The position numbers and the translations under genes are program-made. Below the pieces are notes generated by a model. The model did no database searches. It was not told the DNA's origin and worked only from the letters and a program-made list of their open reading frames with translations. Shown here piece by piece: positions 1-10,730 of a stretch of 64,000 nt of DNA (the stretch's first letter is position 1; every line of letters begins with the position of its first letter). The DNA comes from Combretum micranthum (Eukaryota > Streptophyta > Magnoliopsida > Myrtales > Combretaceae), in NCBI GenBank assembly GCA_024138025.1, contig JAMXBD010002235.1, positions 124,001 through 188,000 on the forward strand, written 5' to 3'.

Positions 1-2500
1 GATATTATCAACTTTAGATCAAATCTTAAGATATTTAGAAGACGGCCTTCAGAACTCGGTATGGGCACTTCGAGTTTTTGGTGATGCCTTTTGGGTTAAC
101 TAATGCTCCAGCCGCGTTAATGGATTTGATGAATAGAGTCTTGAAGGATTATCTGGATTTATTTGTCATAGTATTCATTGATGATATTCTGATTTATTCC
201 CGAAGCAAGGAGGAGCATCAAGACCATTTAAGACTTGTGTTACAAAGACTCCAAGAGAAGAAACTCTATGCGAAATTTAACAAGTGTCAGTTTTGGTTGG
301 AAGAAATATCCTTTCTTGGGCATATTATTTCAAAGGAAGGTATTTCAATTGATCCAATGAATATCGAAGCTATTTTGGGATGGACAAGACCTACTAATAT
401 GAGCGAGATTAGAAGTTTTCTTGGATTGACGGGATACTATCGAAGGTTTGTAGAGCGATTTTCGAAATTGCGTCCCCATTAACAAGATTAACAAGAAAGA
501 ATATTAAGTATGTATGGATGACAAGTGTGAGAGGAGTTTTGAAGAGTTGAAAGAAAGCTTGATATTAGTTCCTATTTTGGCACTACCAGTCAGTGGAAAG
601 GAATTTGTGGTCTTTAGTGATGCGTCTATCCAAGCACTCGGTTGTGTTCTCATGTAAGATAGAAAAGTTATAGCTTATGCATCAAGGCAACTAAAACCCA
701 ACGAGAAGAATTATTCGGTGCATGATCTTGAGTTGGCAGTAGTAATTCTCGTACTGAAACTTTGGAGACACTATTTATTTGGAGAGAAGTGTAAGATTTA
801 CACGAATCACAAAAGCTTGAAATACATATTTACATAGAAAGAACTTAATATGAGGCAAAGAAGATAGCTTGAATTGATTAAAGATTATGATGTGGAAATT
901 CTTTATCATCTTAGCAAAGCTAATGTGGTAGCAGATGCATTAAGTAGGAAGAAGCAAGTGAATGATGTAACTTTGATTTCTAATCAGAGAGAGATTCAGA
1001 TGGACTTCATAAAGTTAGAACTTGAAGTTACATTGGAGCAAGTTGATTTGATATTGGCTCAATTATCCTTGCAACCGACAATGTTGGAAAAGATTAAACA
1101 AGCCCAAAAGGAAGATGATGAAGTTAAAAGAATAAAGATTGCCATTAGTGAAGGGAAGAGAAAAGAGTTGAGGATTGACATGGATGGGATTATTAGGTAT
1201 GGGAATCGACTTTTTATGCCATATGGGTTGAGAGAAGAAATCATGAAGGAAGCTCATTCATCTACATATTCGATCCACCGGGAACCACTAAAATGTATAG
1301 AGATTTGAAGAAAAAATTATGGTGGGAAGGTTTGAAGAAAGATATTGCTCAATATGTTTCCAAGTGTTTGATTTGTCAACAAATAAAAATCGAGCATCAA
1401 AGACCCGGAGGAGAACTTCAACCTTTATCTATACCCGAATGGAAATGGGAGGATATCACTATGGATTTTATATCGGCCTTACCCAAGACTATCACCAAAT
1501 ATGAAGTTATTTGGGTAATCGCGGATAGATTAACAAAATCGGCTCATTTCATACCTTTGAGGGTTGGAGATTCCTTAGTGAAGATGGCACATAACTATAT
1601 TAAAGAGATAGTAAGACTACACGAGATTCCAAAGACGATTACTTCTGATCGAGATTCTCGCTTTGTCAGCGGTTCTAAAAAAAGTTTACATACTGCTTTA
1701 GGTACTCAACTTCAGTTTAGCACTACATTTCATCCACAGACAGATGGGTAATCAAGAGAACTATTCATATAGTGGAAGATATGCTTAGAGCATGTGTCTT
1801 AGATTTTGGTAATAGGTAGGACACTTATTTACCACTTGTTGAATTTGCCTACAACAATAGCTTCCAAGCAAAGATTCAAATGGTGCCTTATAAAGCTCTT
1901 TATGGTAGGAAGTGTAGACCTCCACTGCATTGGGATGAAGTTGGTGAAAGAGTTATTTTAGGCCCTGAATTGATACAAAAAGCAATAGATAAGATTCAAG
2001 TGAGAAAACAACGAATGAAGACAGCTCAAGATTGGTATAAAAGCTATGCGGACAGAAGGAAAAGACCATTGGAGTTCGAAGTTGGTGATCATGTGTTTCT
2101 CAAAATCTCTCCGACAAAAGAAGTAATTAGATTTAGGGTTAAAGGCAAGTTGAATCCAAGATACATTGGTCCATATGAGATTTTAAAGAGAATTGGTCCA
2201 TTAGCCTATCGATTGGCTCTACTACCATATTTTTCGGAAGTGCATGATGTATTTCATGTATCATAGCTTTGAAAATGTGTATCAAATTCCAAAGCCATCA
2301 TTTCTACACATCAACCAAAGGTTCAACCGAATTTGAGCACAGTTGAGAAGCCGATCAAAGTCTTGGATAGAATTGATAAAGTGTTGAGGAGGAAAGTAAT
2401 TTCTTTTGTAAAGGTCTTGTGGATCGGATAAACCGAAAGAGAGGCAACATGGGAGCCCGACAATGAAATGAAGTAGAAGAACCTCGAGTTATTTGAGTAG
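1..2500 (+). pseudogene. E1 pol fragment: RT, RNase H, integrase, chromodomain
   Basis: This is the 3' part of a Ty3/gypsy chromovirus polyprotein. Reverse transcriptase enters at base 1 and carries the catalytic block [10 protein letters not shown] near 171-200. RNase H follows around 560-950, including [13 protein letters not shown] and ADALSRK. Integrase runs from about 1250, with a zinc-finger end CLICQQ, core aspartates in TMDF and TSDRDSRF, and the C-terminal GPYEILKRIG. A degraded chromodomain lies near 2353-2500 (FVKVLW, EATWEP). Frames are broken by stops at 15-17, 27-29, 36-38, 655-657, 835-837, 865-867 and 1817-1819 and by frameshifts near 480 and 1745. It cannot encode a working polyprotein. 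The gag, protease and 5' half of RT lie left of the window. Confidence 0.9.
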
Positions 2501-2539
2501 TGTTTAAGATAAACTAAGTTTCGAGGACGAAACTTTTTG

Positions 2540-2552
2540 AAGGAGGGGAGAA
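2540..2552 (+). other. E1 polypurine tract
   Basis: AAGGAGGGGAGAA lies directly before the LTR start TGAAATAG. A purine run in this position is the expected plus-strand primer of an LTR retrotransposon. It fixes the 5' edge of the 3' LTR at 2553. Confidence 0.8.
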
Positions 2553-2625
2553 TGAAATAGCCATGAATTTCCTAATTTATATTTTAATGTGTTTTTGAAA
2601 TGGTATATGATTTTGAAATGAGATA
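2553..2625 (+). repeat. E1 3' LTR, piece 1 of 5
   Basis: Starts TGAAATAG, like the starts of E4 (TGAAATAC) and E5 (TGAAATGA). It runs to the AGATA target site used by E2. The remaining pieces are at 30587, 37231, 42243 and 62182. Confidence 0.82.
2621..2625 (+). repeat. E2 target-site duplication, left copy (AGATA)
   Basis: AGATA precedes the TGTAGA start of LTR1. The same five bases follow the CTCGACA end of LTR3 at 30582-30586. No copy flanks the middle LTR. Confidence 0.9.
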
Positions 2626-3187
2626 TGTAGAACCCAATTTTTGCCCAAATTAATTAAGGCTTAAACTTAATTAAATTTTTTTTTCCAAAAGCCTTAGTAT
2701 TGATGAAATTGGCTAAGTGATCAAGGCACAGGCCAAATGGCCTGTTGGTTAAACACATGGACCCAAACACACACTCAAGCTCAAGGACACAGGTTCAAAC
2801 CTAGCAAAGGCAAATTTTTGCCCTTTTTTTATCATTTTTGTCTTTTCATTTTCCTCAAATGTGACTTTTGCCTTACTTTGCATCAGTTTTTAACTGACAA
2901 AACATCATTGATTGTCAAAATTGATGATGGATTGCAAAGTGGTTACAAAATTAGTGCAAAAAACAACCAAAAGTTAAAATTCAATGTATAAAGCATTCAA
3001 TTGCACATGAATGAGGAGTTACAAAAATTGAGTGGATGATCTGGTATGGAATATGAAAACAATCATCAATTCATCAGTTTCAAACAAATTAATCATGGAT
3101 TTTCTAATTAAATTCGCGAAAAAAATCAAGGGGCAAAAATCAATTCATTTTTTAAACGGTTTGAAACGTAAAATTGAGCTTGCAACC

Positions 3188-3195
3188 TATAAATA
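3188..3195 (+). promoter_or_regulatory. TATA box of E2 LTR1
   Basis: TATAAATA in the context CCTATAAATAGG, about 560 bp into the LTR. It is conserved at the same offset in LTR2 and LTR3. It is the likely RNA polymerase II promoter core, with transcription expected about 30 bp downstream. Confidence 0.7.
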
Positions 3196-3702
3196 GGAGG
3201 TCCTAGGAGCAAAAGGCACAAGTCAATTTCAACAAAACACAATCAATGATGTGAATTCGAAAATTTCGAAAATTAGGGTTCTTAAAGAGAAAATTCGAAA
3301 TTTGAGAATTTCGAATTGTTTTTGATTCAATTGGAGTGTTTTAAGGAGCTTTAGGAACAAGTTTAAAGTGACCGAGTGTGCTTTAATTTGATCAATTTGT
3401 TCAAAATCATCTCTGCAAATTTTTATTTTTTTTTCGGATTTGAACCGCCGGCGACCACCACTTCGAACGCCGTCCACGGTGGTTCTGGGCGTGAACCACA
3501 CTCCAGAGGACGCGCCACCACCATTGGAGTCGGGCCGACAAGCTTCCAGCCACCGAGGACCACCGGAGCCGCCGGAATCCGCCCCGAAAAGTCGCGTCGT
3601 CGTCTTCTTCACCCGCCGGAGCTCCGAGATCCGACCGAAGATCCGAATCCAACCCGATCGGTCATCGGTCAACGGTCGTCGGTCATCGGTCAACGGTAAC
3701 TC

Positions 3703-3940
3703 TGATCAGACGGTCCAGATTTGATCAAGCAGATCAGCGGCTCAGATTTGATCAAGCAGATCAGACGGCCCAGATTCAATCAAGCGATCAGACGGCCCAG
3801 ATTTCATCAAGCGATCAGATGGCCCAGATTTCATCAAGCGATCAGACGGTCCAGATTTCATCAAGCGATCAGACGGTCCAGATCGAGTCAACAAGATCAA
3901 ACGATCCAGATCGGTCAGCGAGATCGACGCTCCAGATCTC
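3703..3940 (+). repeat. 27-bp minisatellite in E2 LTR1
   Basis: About nine imperfect units beginning GATCAGACGGYCCAGATT and ending TCAAGC. Because 27 is a multiple of 3, the array reads as nine-residue repeats in open frames, but nothing else supports coding. LTR2 and LTR3 have about ten and eight units. Confidence 0.85.
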
Positions 3941-5147
3941 GTCCGCTTCATCCGACGGTCCAGGTTAATCCGCGTTATTTTATTAATAGTTTATTATATA
4001 ATTAATTTCAGAAAATAATAAAAAATAGTAAAAATTTATAAAAATTCATAAAAAATTCAGAAAAATCAAGAAAAATACAGAAAAATCCAGAAAAATCAAA
4101 ATATTTATTTTTTATATAAATTTATTTTTTGATATTTTTGATATTTTTTGAATATTTTTAATGTGTATTTATACACAAATTACCTTAGAAATGCATATTT
4201 AATGCATGAAAAACATTTTTAATATATTTTAAATTATTCTGGATATGTTGTGAAATTATGTGATGATTTTTTTAAAAAAATAATAATAAAAAATAATAAA
4301 AATAAAAAAATAATAAAAATAGATAAAAATGACAAAATTGGATTTTCCAAAAACAAAATTTTTTAGAAAAAATAAAATAATAAAAAATGATTTTCGGACT
4401 TAGAAAAATTATATTTTCATAAAATAAAAAAAATCAATTGATTAGATCATAGGAGCATCAAAAAAATGATTTTTTATAAAAAACTTGAAAATTTAATGAA
4501 CTTAAATTGAGATAGTTCAAAAAATTAAAATTGATCAACAAATTAAATTTTTTTTTTAAAGAACTACGTTTTGTCTGATCTTGATTAGCGAGTACATAGG
4601 CACTGTGGGGCGACATAAAAAATAAAAAAAAAGTTTTGTTTTTTTTGTAAATATAAGTTTTTTTTTAAAAAAAAGAAATATGTTGTTGTTATTCATGTTC
4701 TGAAAAAATAATAAAAAGTAAAAATGAAGAAAAACATGTAAAAAAATAAAATGAATGATTTGACTTGTAAATATTTTTGTTGTAATATATTATTAGAGTT
4801 TTTTTTGAGCATATAAAGGATAGATTATAAATTTAAAATTCCAAAAGTGGTAACCAATTTGGTTTTAATAGGTTAGCCCCGAATTCATGATATCTGGTTT
4901 TAAAAGTTGATTTTTTTAAATCAAATTTTCGAGACCAGTAGCTAAGTTAGGATCAACCGACCATTGATCCTAGTTTTTTTTTATTTTTTCCCGATTTATA
5001 TGGGTGGCGACTCTAATTTTTTTTTTAAAAATTTCTTTTAACCCCTAGTCGAGGATTCATGTTAAATGGGTTTGGGTTTAATGTGAATCGGGTTAGGAGA
5101 AATGAAAGATTAAGTTAAATAGTGGAAAAAATCCAAGCTCGACAGCT

Positions 5148-5165
5148 TGGCGACTCCACTGGGGA
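5148..5165 (+). other. Primer binding site, E2 copy A
   Basis: TGGCGACTCCACTGGGGA starts three bases after the LTR end. Ogre-type elements are reported to use tRNA-Arg, and this PBS looks like that type. The tRNA assignment is from memory, not from a search. Confidence 0.75.
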
Positions 5166-5713
5166 TTTTTTGAAAAAAAAAAAAAAGAGAGGGCTAGCCA
5201 CTTAGGAATTTTAAATTTTAAATTTATCCTTGCTCAATTTTGTGAATATATGATTCTTTGTATATTATCTTGAATATTTTTTGTAAAAATATATACTAAC
5301 CTTGCAAAATATGAAAAAATAGAAAACAAAGTTTGATTTCTTTGTTTGTATTTGCATTTGCATTAGCATGAATGTGTGCTAGATACGGTCGTACCATGGC
5401 CGTCTTAAGAGCCTTAAGCGAGGAGGACGAAGTAAGGTCCGGGGGCTGTGGCTTTCCACCCTCTAGATCAAGAAATGTCCTCCCACTCCGGTTTAGTATT
5501 ACTAAATCGGGGAACCTATAGAACCCTACCAAATCATGCATTCATTAGCATGGGATTTGACCAACTTTTTCTAAAAAAAATAAAGTTAAAAAATAAATGT
5601 ACATATGTAAATAAAAAAAATATGCTTAAAGAAAATTCTAAAAAAATAAAAGCTGTCAAAAAATCAAAAAATTTTTTAAATATTAGCTTATACCTTTTAA
5701 AAATTTTCAGAAA
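5166..5713 (+). other. E2 copy A 5' leader
   Basis: Untranslated leader between the PBS and ORF1. It holds a GC-richer stretch at 5380-5480 flanked by A/T-rich runs. No coding signal is visible. The matching leader of copy B is 17823-18362. Confidence 0.6.
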
Positions 5714-6955
5714 ATGATGTCTTCAACCGATAGTAGCGATAGCTTATGGGCTCGCCTTATTAGAGAAAATCGAGTGGAACCCTTCAAGGATCCAATGCTC
5801 CTACTGGACCGATGGTTTGTCAGTTTTACTCCAGTCCAAAAGTCATTCCTTGAGGACAGATTAGGCCCAATGCTCAGCCTACCAAAGATCCATGTTCCAT
5901 TCACCATGTTCCGGGCCCTCACTCATCTATGGGAACCTGAAGAAGCTGTCTTCCGTTTAGGTCAGCATGTACTTAGCCCAACCATTGAGGAATATACTAG
6001 ACTACTCCAAGCACCTCCTACCTCTGAAGGAATCTATCCAAATTTCAAGCATAGCCCGGTCCGTGTTATATCAGAATTTTGGGGATCAAGAGGGGACCAA
6101 TTGTTGAAGCTATCAATGATTGCAATGAATATTGCATCCGCTTAACCACACTGATGGACTGGTTTGGAACTCCTGAATACTTTAAAAGCAACCGATCCAC
6201 TTTCAGTATACCACTTGAAGTTTGGGAAGAAAACCGGGTTAATGCCTTCATAGTACTGCTTTTGCAACCATTCTCTTCCCTAATGGCAATTTGTTCATCC
6301 ACTTCGGGTCATAGAGCTGGTTTCTCAATATTTAGCTGGCAAATCCTATGTTCCCGTTCTTCTAGCCGAACAAGTCCGTAGTCTGACTCACATCAAGTCT
6401 AAAGGACAAGGCAAGTTCAAAGCAAGCATACACTTACTAATGGTTTGGTTTGCTAGCCACATTAAGCACTACGGAAAAGACTTGGCTAATGGATCCCTCA
6501 TCAGCCTGAAATATGATCTCATCCAATCCTTTACTGAAAGGGTCCACATGGAAGACGATCATCCGCTATGGGATATAGTTGCCATTCTTGAAGACATGCC
6601 ACCTGAAGACATGATGTGGCAAGCTCGCTGGTTCAAAAGCCCTGCAGCCATCCTAAGTTGCAAGGAATACATGGCAGTACCCCTAATTGGACTCACCGGC
6701 TGTACTGGTTATTACCCCTCAAGTGTTATCAGACAGTATGGCATGCTGCAAGATATTACTGTCAAGCCTAATTTGGAGCAAGTCACTCTGGATTATTTGG
6801 ATCCAACCAAAATACTACCAGCTAAAGAATTCAAGTTAAATCAAATCCGAGCTATATGGGAAAATAGAGAGGTGAAGCCGGTTTTTGAAGTCGAGCCAGA
6901 AATAAGGAAACCAAGAAGTATAGAGCAACCAGGTGGTATGTGGCTAGCCAAATGA
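5714..6955 (+). pseudogene. E2 copy A ORF1 (extra ORF before gag)
   Basis: Starts at the ATG of MMSSTDSSDSLWARL and ends with TGA after GGMWLAK. About 410 codons are intended. The sequence is Trp- and Pro-rich (LDRWFVSFTP, LTHLWEPEEAVFRL, MDWFGTPEYF, MPPEDMMWQARWFKS) with no RT, gag or protease motif. Its place between PBS and gag matches ORF1 of Ogre/Tat elements, whose function is not established. A relation to plant mobile-domain proteins is possible but unproven. Frameshifts near 6080 and 6250-6390 split it into three readable blocks. Copy B (18363-19601) has the same gene with partly different breaks. Confidence 0.75.
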
Positions 6956-7231
6956 AGAAGAATAAGGATATTCGATATGAAGCTCCCGATGTCCTTCAAC
7001 CAGCACCATCGGAACCTGACCCTGAAACAATTGCTTACATGGAAGCTGTTTCGGCTCGCCTGGAAGTATGTCACCGAGATTTCCAAGAAAGAGAGAGGGA
7101 AATGGTGGATCGCCTGCAAAGTGCTGGAAGCAGAATTCATTTTAGAGGCTGAGTTGAAGGCAGCTCAAAAGAAAATTCTAGCCCTAGAAGACAAGATTGT
7201 TTGCCCCACTAAGACAAGAAGACTGGTTTAG
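6940..7231 (+). pseudogene. E2 copy A coiled-coil segment downstream of ORF1
   Basis: It overlaps the end of ORF1 in another frame. It reads APDVLQPAPSEPDPE, then a charged heptad-like stretch (EVCHRDFQEREREM) and, after a frame change near 7140, AAQKKILALEDKI. The composition suggests a coiled-coil tail of ORF1 moved out of frame, or a short overlapping ORF. The same stop and overlap occur in copy B (19586 onward), so the arrangement predates the duplication. Confidence 0.5.
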
Positions 7232-7557
7232 TTGATTTAGGTTTAGTCCTTAGGAATCAAGGTTCTTTGAAACCATTAGAAAGTAGTTTTAATTCAGTCA
7301 TTAGGAAATAAGGTTTCTAAACCATTAGAAGTTTTTGTTATGTTAAACATTATCTTTTAATACAAATTTTTTTTAAAAAAAATCATTGGTCAATATCCCC
7401 ATTTGCATCTGTGTGATAGCATATCTGCATTCTTGATTCTAAAAAAAAATATATTAATAAATGATAAATGTCCAGGTCTAGCAAATTCGAGTTTAAAACT
7501 TGAAAGATAGCGTCCAAGCCAGTTAGGAGCCCTATTGTTACCAGATCCCGAGCTAAG
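7232..7557 (+). other. Spacer between ORF1 and gag, copy A
   Basis: A/T-rich, with two related copies of an AAACCATTAGAA-containing sequence near 7270-7330. No coding signal. The copy B equivalent is about 19880-20205. Confidence 0.5.
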
Positions 7558-10500
7558 ATGTCTAACACCGGGAGCAACCCCACAGACCAGACCAATGAAC
7601 AAAGACTCAACACCGTGGAACAAACTCTCCTTGGAATTGCTGAACAGATGCAGGCTTTAACACAGAGTCTTGCCCAACTCAAGACCCCTACAACTCCTGA
7701 AGAATCCTCAAGGGCACAGAAAGGAAAAGAAATTGAGGGGCAGCTTATTCAGCAAGAGGAGTCATCAAATGAGTTTAATGCGGCTGAGTTGAAGAAAGAA
7801 CTGGAAGCTCAGGCTAAAGAGATGGAGAGAAAACTGTTTGAGAAAATGAAGACGTTCGATGGTTTTGATCAAACCGCGATCTGAATTGCCTCAATATGAG
7901 GAAGGTGCCTTCCCTGAGAAATTTAAGGCACCGGAATTTGAAAAATATGACGGGACAGGTTGCCCTAATATGCATACCAGATTGTATGTACGACGAATGG
8001 GGCAATATGCAAAGTTTGACAAGCTGATGGTGCAAACCTTCCAGGACAGTCTTACTGGTGCTGCTTTGGCCTGGTACGCCCAATTAGACCACCAAGAAAT
8101 TGATACTTGGGACAAGTTGGCTAGGGCTTTTTAATCAGTATAAGTTTAACATTGAGATGGCGCCCTCGTATGGGATTTAAGCAATCTGAAGAAGAAGAAA
8201 GAAGAGACTTTCAAGGATATGCTCAGCGCTGGAGAGCATTGGCTGCAAGGATCACCACCCGATGCCTGAAAGGACCTCACTTTCACTTTTATCAACACAT
8301 TAGAGGAACCTTTCTTTTCCCATCTGATTGGGCATACATCAGCAAGTTTCTCAGAAGTGGTGATAGCTGGGTGCAGGATTGAGAATGCAATTTCGGCAGG
8401 AAAATTGCATCAAGAAAAGAAATATACTGCACCAAGAAATGTCCCGTATAAAGGGAAAGATTCAACCGTCAGCATGGTCAATACTTCAGATGCAACTGGC
8501 CCTACTAAGTCTTTCGTGTTGTCAACAAATCAGAATCAAAATCAGAATAAGGATCAGACTCAACAAAGTGCAGTCCCAAATCAACAATCAAGGTTCAGCA
8601 GGCGGAACTTCACTCGAATTCCGGTTCCCCTTAGCCAAGTATTAGCTAAATTAAGGGCCGATAATCTGATCAATCTTGAAGTTCCTAGGGAAGACTTAAA
8701 GCCTAGATATTACAATCCTGAGCTGAAGTGTGAATATCACATGGGGCAAATCGGGCATTCAACAGACAGATGCTGGAGGCTTAGGCATAAAATCCAAGAT
8801 CTTATTGATGCAAAAGTCATCCAGTTGGATTTCGTTGAGACTCCAAACGTCTCTACTAACCCACTGCCAAACCATGGACCAGTCATCAATATGATCACCG
8901 CTGAAGTGCCGGATCAAGAAATCAATCTGGATGAGTTGCCAATCACCATAGAACAAGTAGCATGGAACCTTCGCCAGAAGGGTCATTTGCTCAATATGAA
9001 TTTAAGAGACCGCACCAAAACCAGGCCTGCTATTTACAAGCTACTACAAGGAGGAACTATTAAAAAAGAAGAGATTCTGGAAATGTTGATCCCGAAACCA
9101 AGGAGATCGAGCACACAGGCTGAGTTATGGGAAAGGTATCAGGCTGGAGATCCAACCATTGGAACCCTGGGAAATGATGGAAAATACCAGTATTTAATGG
9201 ATTACTGGTTTGAGCCCCGTGTCTATGCTGACGCTCCTCCAACTGGATGGGGTCCAGAATTGAAGAGGAAGATAAGAAAGCAAAAGAAGACGAGTTTGTG
9301 GGTATGATCGAAGGTGGACCTAGATCCATCAAAATCGAAATAGGCAAAGGTAGTGAAGATGGATCAACTTCATCAAAGCCTAAGAACTATACCTTTCACA
9401 TACCCCTTGCTGTGAATGATTATAAAGCCGCTCCATTTGATTATAAAGCGGTAAATCATGCTTCAATGGCCATGGTTGGTGGCCTTACTCGCTCAGGAAG
9501 AGTTTATGAGTCAACTGGGAAGAATGCAACTGTGAGTATGCCACAGCAGCAAAATGAAGAAGGGAAGAAAGATGAAGAGAAGTCAGCATTGGCAAAACTG
9601 ATGAAAGCAAGTGAATACAAGGTTGTCGAGCAGTTGGCCAAAATACCTGCCCAAATATCGCTCATGAGTCTGCTGATCAGCTCTAATGTACACCGTGAGG
9701 CTCTTTTCAAAGCCTTAGAAGAAGTAAAAGTTCCAGAAGGTGTATCAGAAGAAGCCTTGGGGCATATCATCAACTCAATCTTTGCAAATGAGCAAATCAT
9801 TTTCTCATCTGAAGAACTGGGAGAGGAAGGGGATCAACATAACAAGCCCTATTCATCGTAGTCAAAAGCTGTGGAAAGATCGTCTCTCGAGTATTAGTTG
9901 ACAATGGATCCTCTTTGAATGTGTGCCCCTTAGCCACTTTGAGCTTATTGGAAATTGAACCGTCAGACATCAAACCAAGCTCTATTGTGGTTCGTGCTTT
10001 TGATGGGTCAAAAAGAGATATAATAGGTGAAGTGGAGTTAGAAGTCACCATCGGGCCTCAAACTTTCATTATTCCTTTTCAAGTGATTGACATCCCCAGA
10101 ACATTCAATCTGCTGTTGGGAAGACCATGGATCCATGCTGCCAGAGCAATACCATCAAGCCTGCACCAGAAGTTAAGTTCATAACCAATGGTCAACTCAT
10201 CACTGTTATGGGAGAACAGGATTATGCCATTTACAAGGAGACAGCTGTCCCTACATTGGAAAAGAAGGAGAAGAAGACTTCGGGCTCAAATGTTTGACGA
10301 AGTCTGTATGATGAGTGATGAGAAAGAAACTCAGGTGGGAACCTTTGGACTGGGTTATTCCCCCACTTGTGCTGAAGTGGTGGAAATGAAAAACCAAATG
10401 AGAAGAAGGAAGCTCGACAAGGAATATGATCCAATCATCAAAATTCCTCACATCAGCCATTCCTTTCCAAAGCCACATCATATCCAGCAGCCAGATGATA

Positions 10501-10578
10501 TCAAAGAAGATGCTTCATCCAAAGAATGATCTTGAGAAATTGGTTCTCTATGCCTTGCGCTAGTATTAAGTCTTTTAA
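7558..10578 (+). pseudogene. E2 copy A gag-protease
   Basis: Start at MSNTGSNPTDQTNEQRL, the first ATG after the spacer. The N-terminal 105 residues are helical and charged. Next comes a retrotransposon gag body (FKAPEFEKYDGTGCPNMHTR, FQDSLTGAALAWYAQLD; 7880-8430). A zinc-knuckle-like CEYHMGQIGHSTDRC lies near 8730. Then a linker, and an aspartic protease at about 9880-10180 with the active-site block VLVDNGSSLN. That DNG in place of DTG/DSG is, as I recall, common in Ogre-type elements. The frame is broken near 7878, 8135, 8170, 8360, 9260, 9860 and 10180-10320, mostly by single bases. The C-terminal part runs to an intron donor at 10579. Confidence 0.85.
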
Positions 10579-10730
10579 GTAAGAATTTATCTAAGACTAG
10601 ATTTGTGTTTTGTGTTTTTCAGTATGTGATGCTCAAATAAGTGTACTTAAACACCGTCCCAGTTTAATAAAATTTATTTCCATTTGTGTTTTCACATATT
10701 CTCATACATTCCTCATTCATATTCAACCAG
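10579..10730 (+). other. Predicted intron between protease and RT, copy A
   Basis: Donor AA|GTAAGAATTT and acceptor ATTCAACCAG|ATTCGAC give a 152-nt intron. The in-frame TAA that ends gag-pro is formed across the donor. Unspliced RNA would therefore stop here, and spliced RNA would continue into the RT frame. A spliced intron at this position is a known feature of Ogre elements. The nearer AG at about 10620 would give an intron too short for plants. Confidence 0.65.

Larger units (their letters stand above)
2626..5144 (+). repeat. E2 LTR1
   Basis: It begins TGTAGA and ends GCTCGACA, three bases before the PBS. Contents: an AT-rich 5' part, TATAAATA at 3188, a GC-rich block at 3440-3700 rich in CCGCCGG-like motifs, a 27-bp minisatellite (3703-3940), then about 1.1 kb of A/T-rich sequence with short AGAAAAATC-type repeats near 4050-4100. 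ORFs predicted in the GC-rich block overlap on both strands and look like composition artefacts. Confidence 0.92.

Noticed and set aside
3229..4005. ORFs on both strands in the GC-rich part of E2 LTRs (also 16058-16683 and 28803-29458)
   Set aside because: Overlapping frames on both strands in all three LTRs reflect composition and the 27-bp repeat, not genes.
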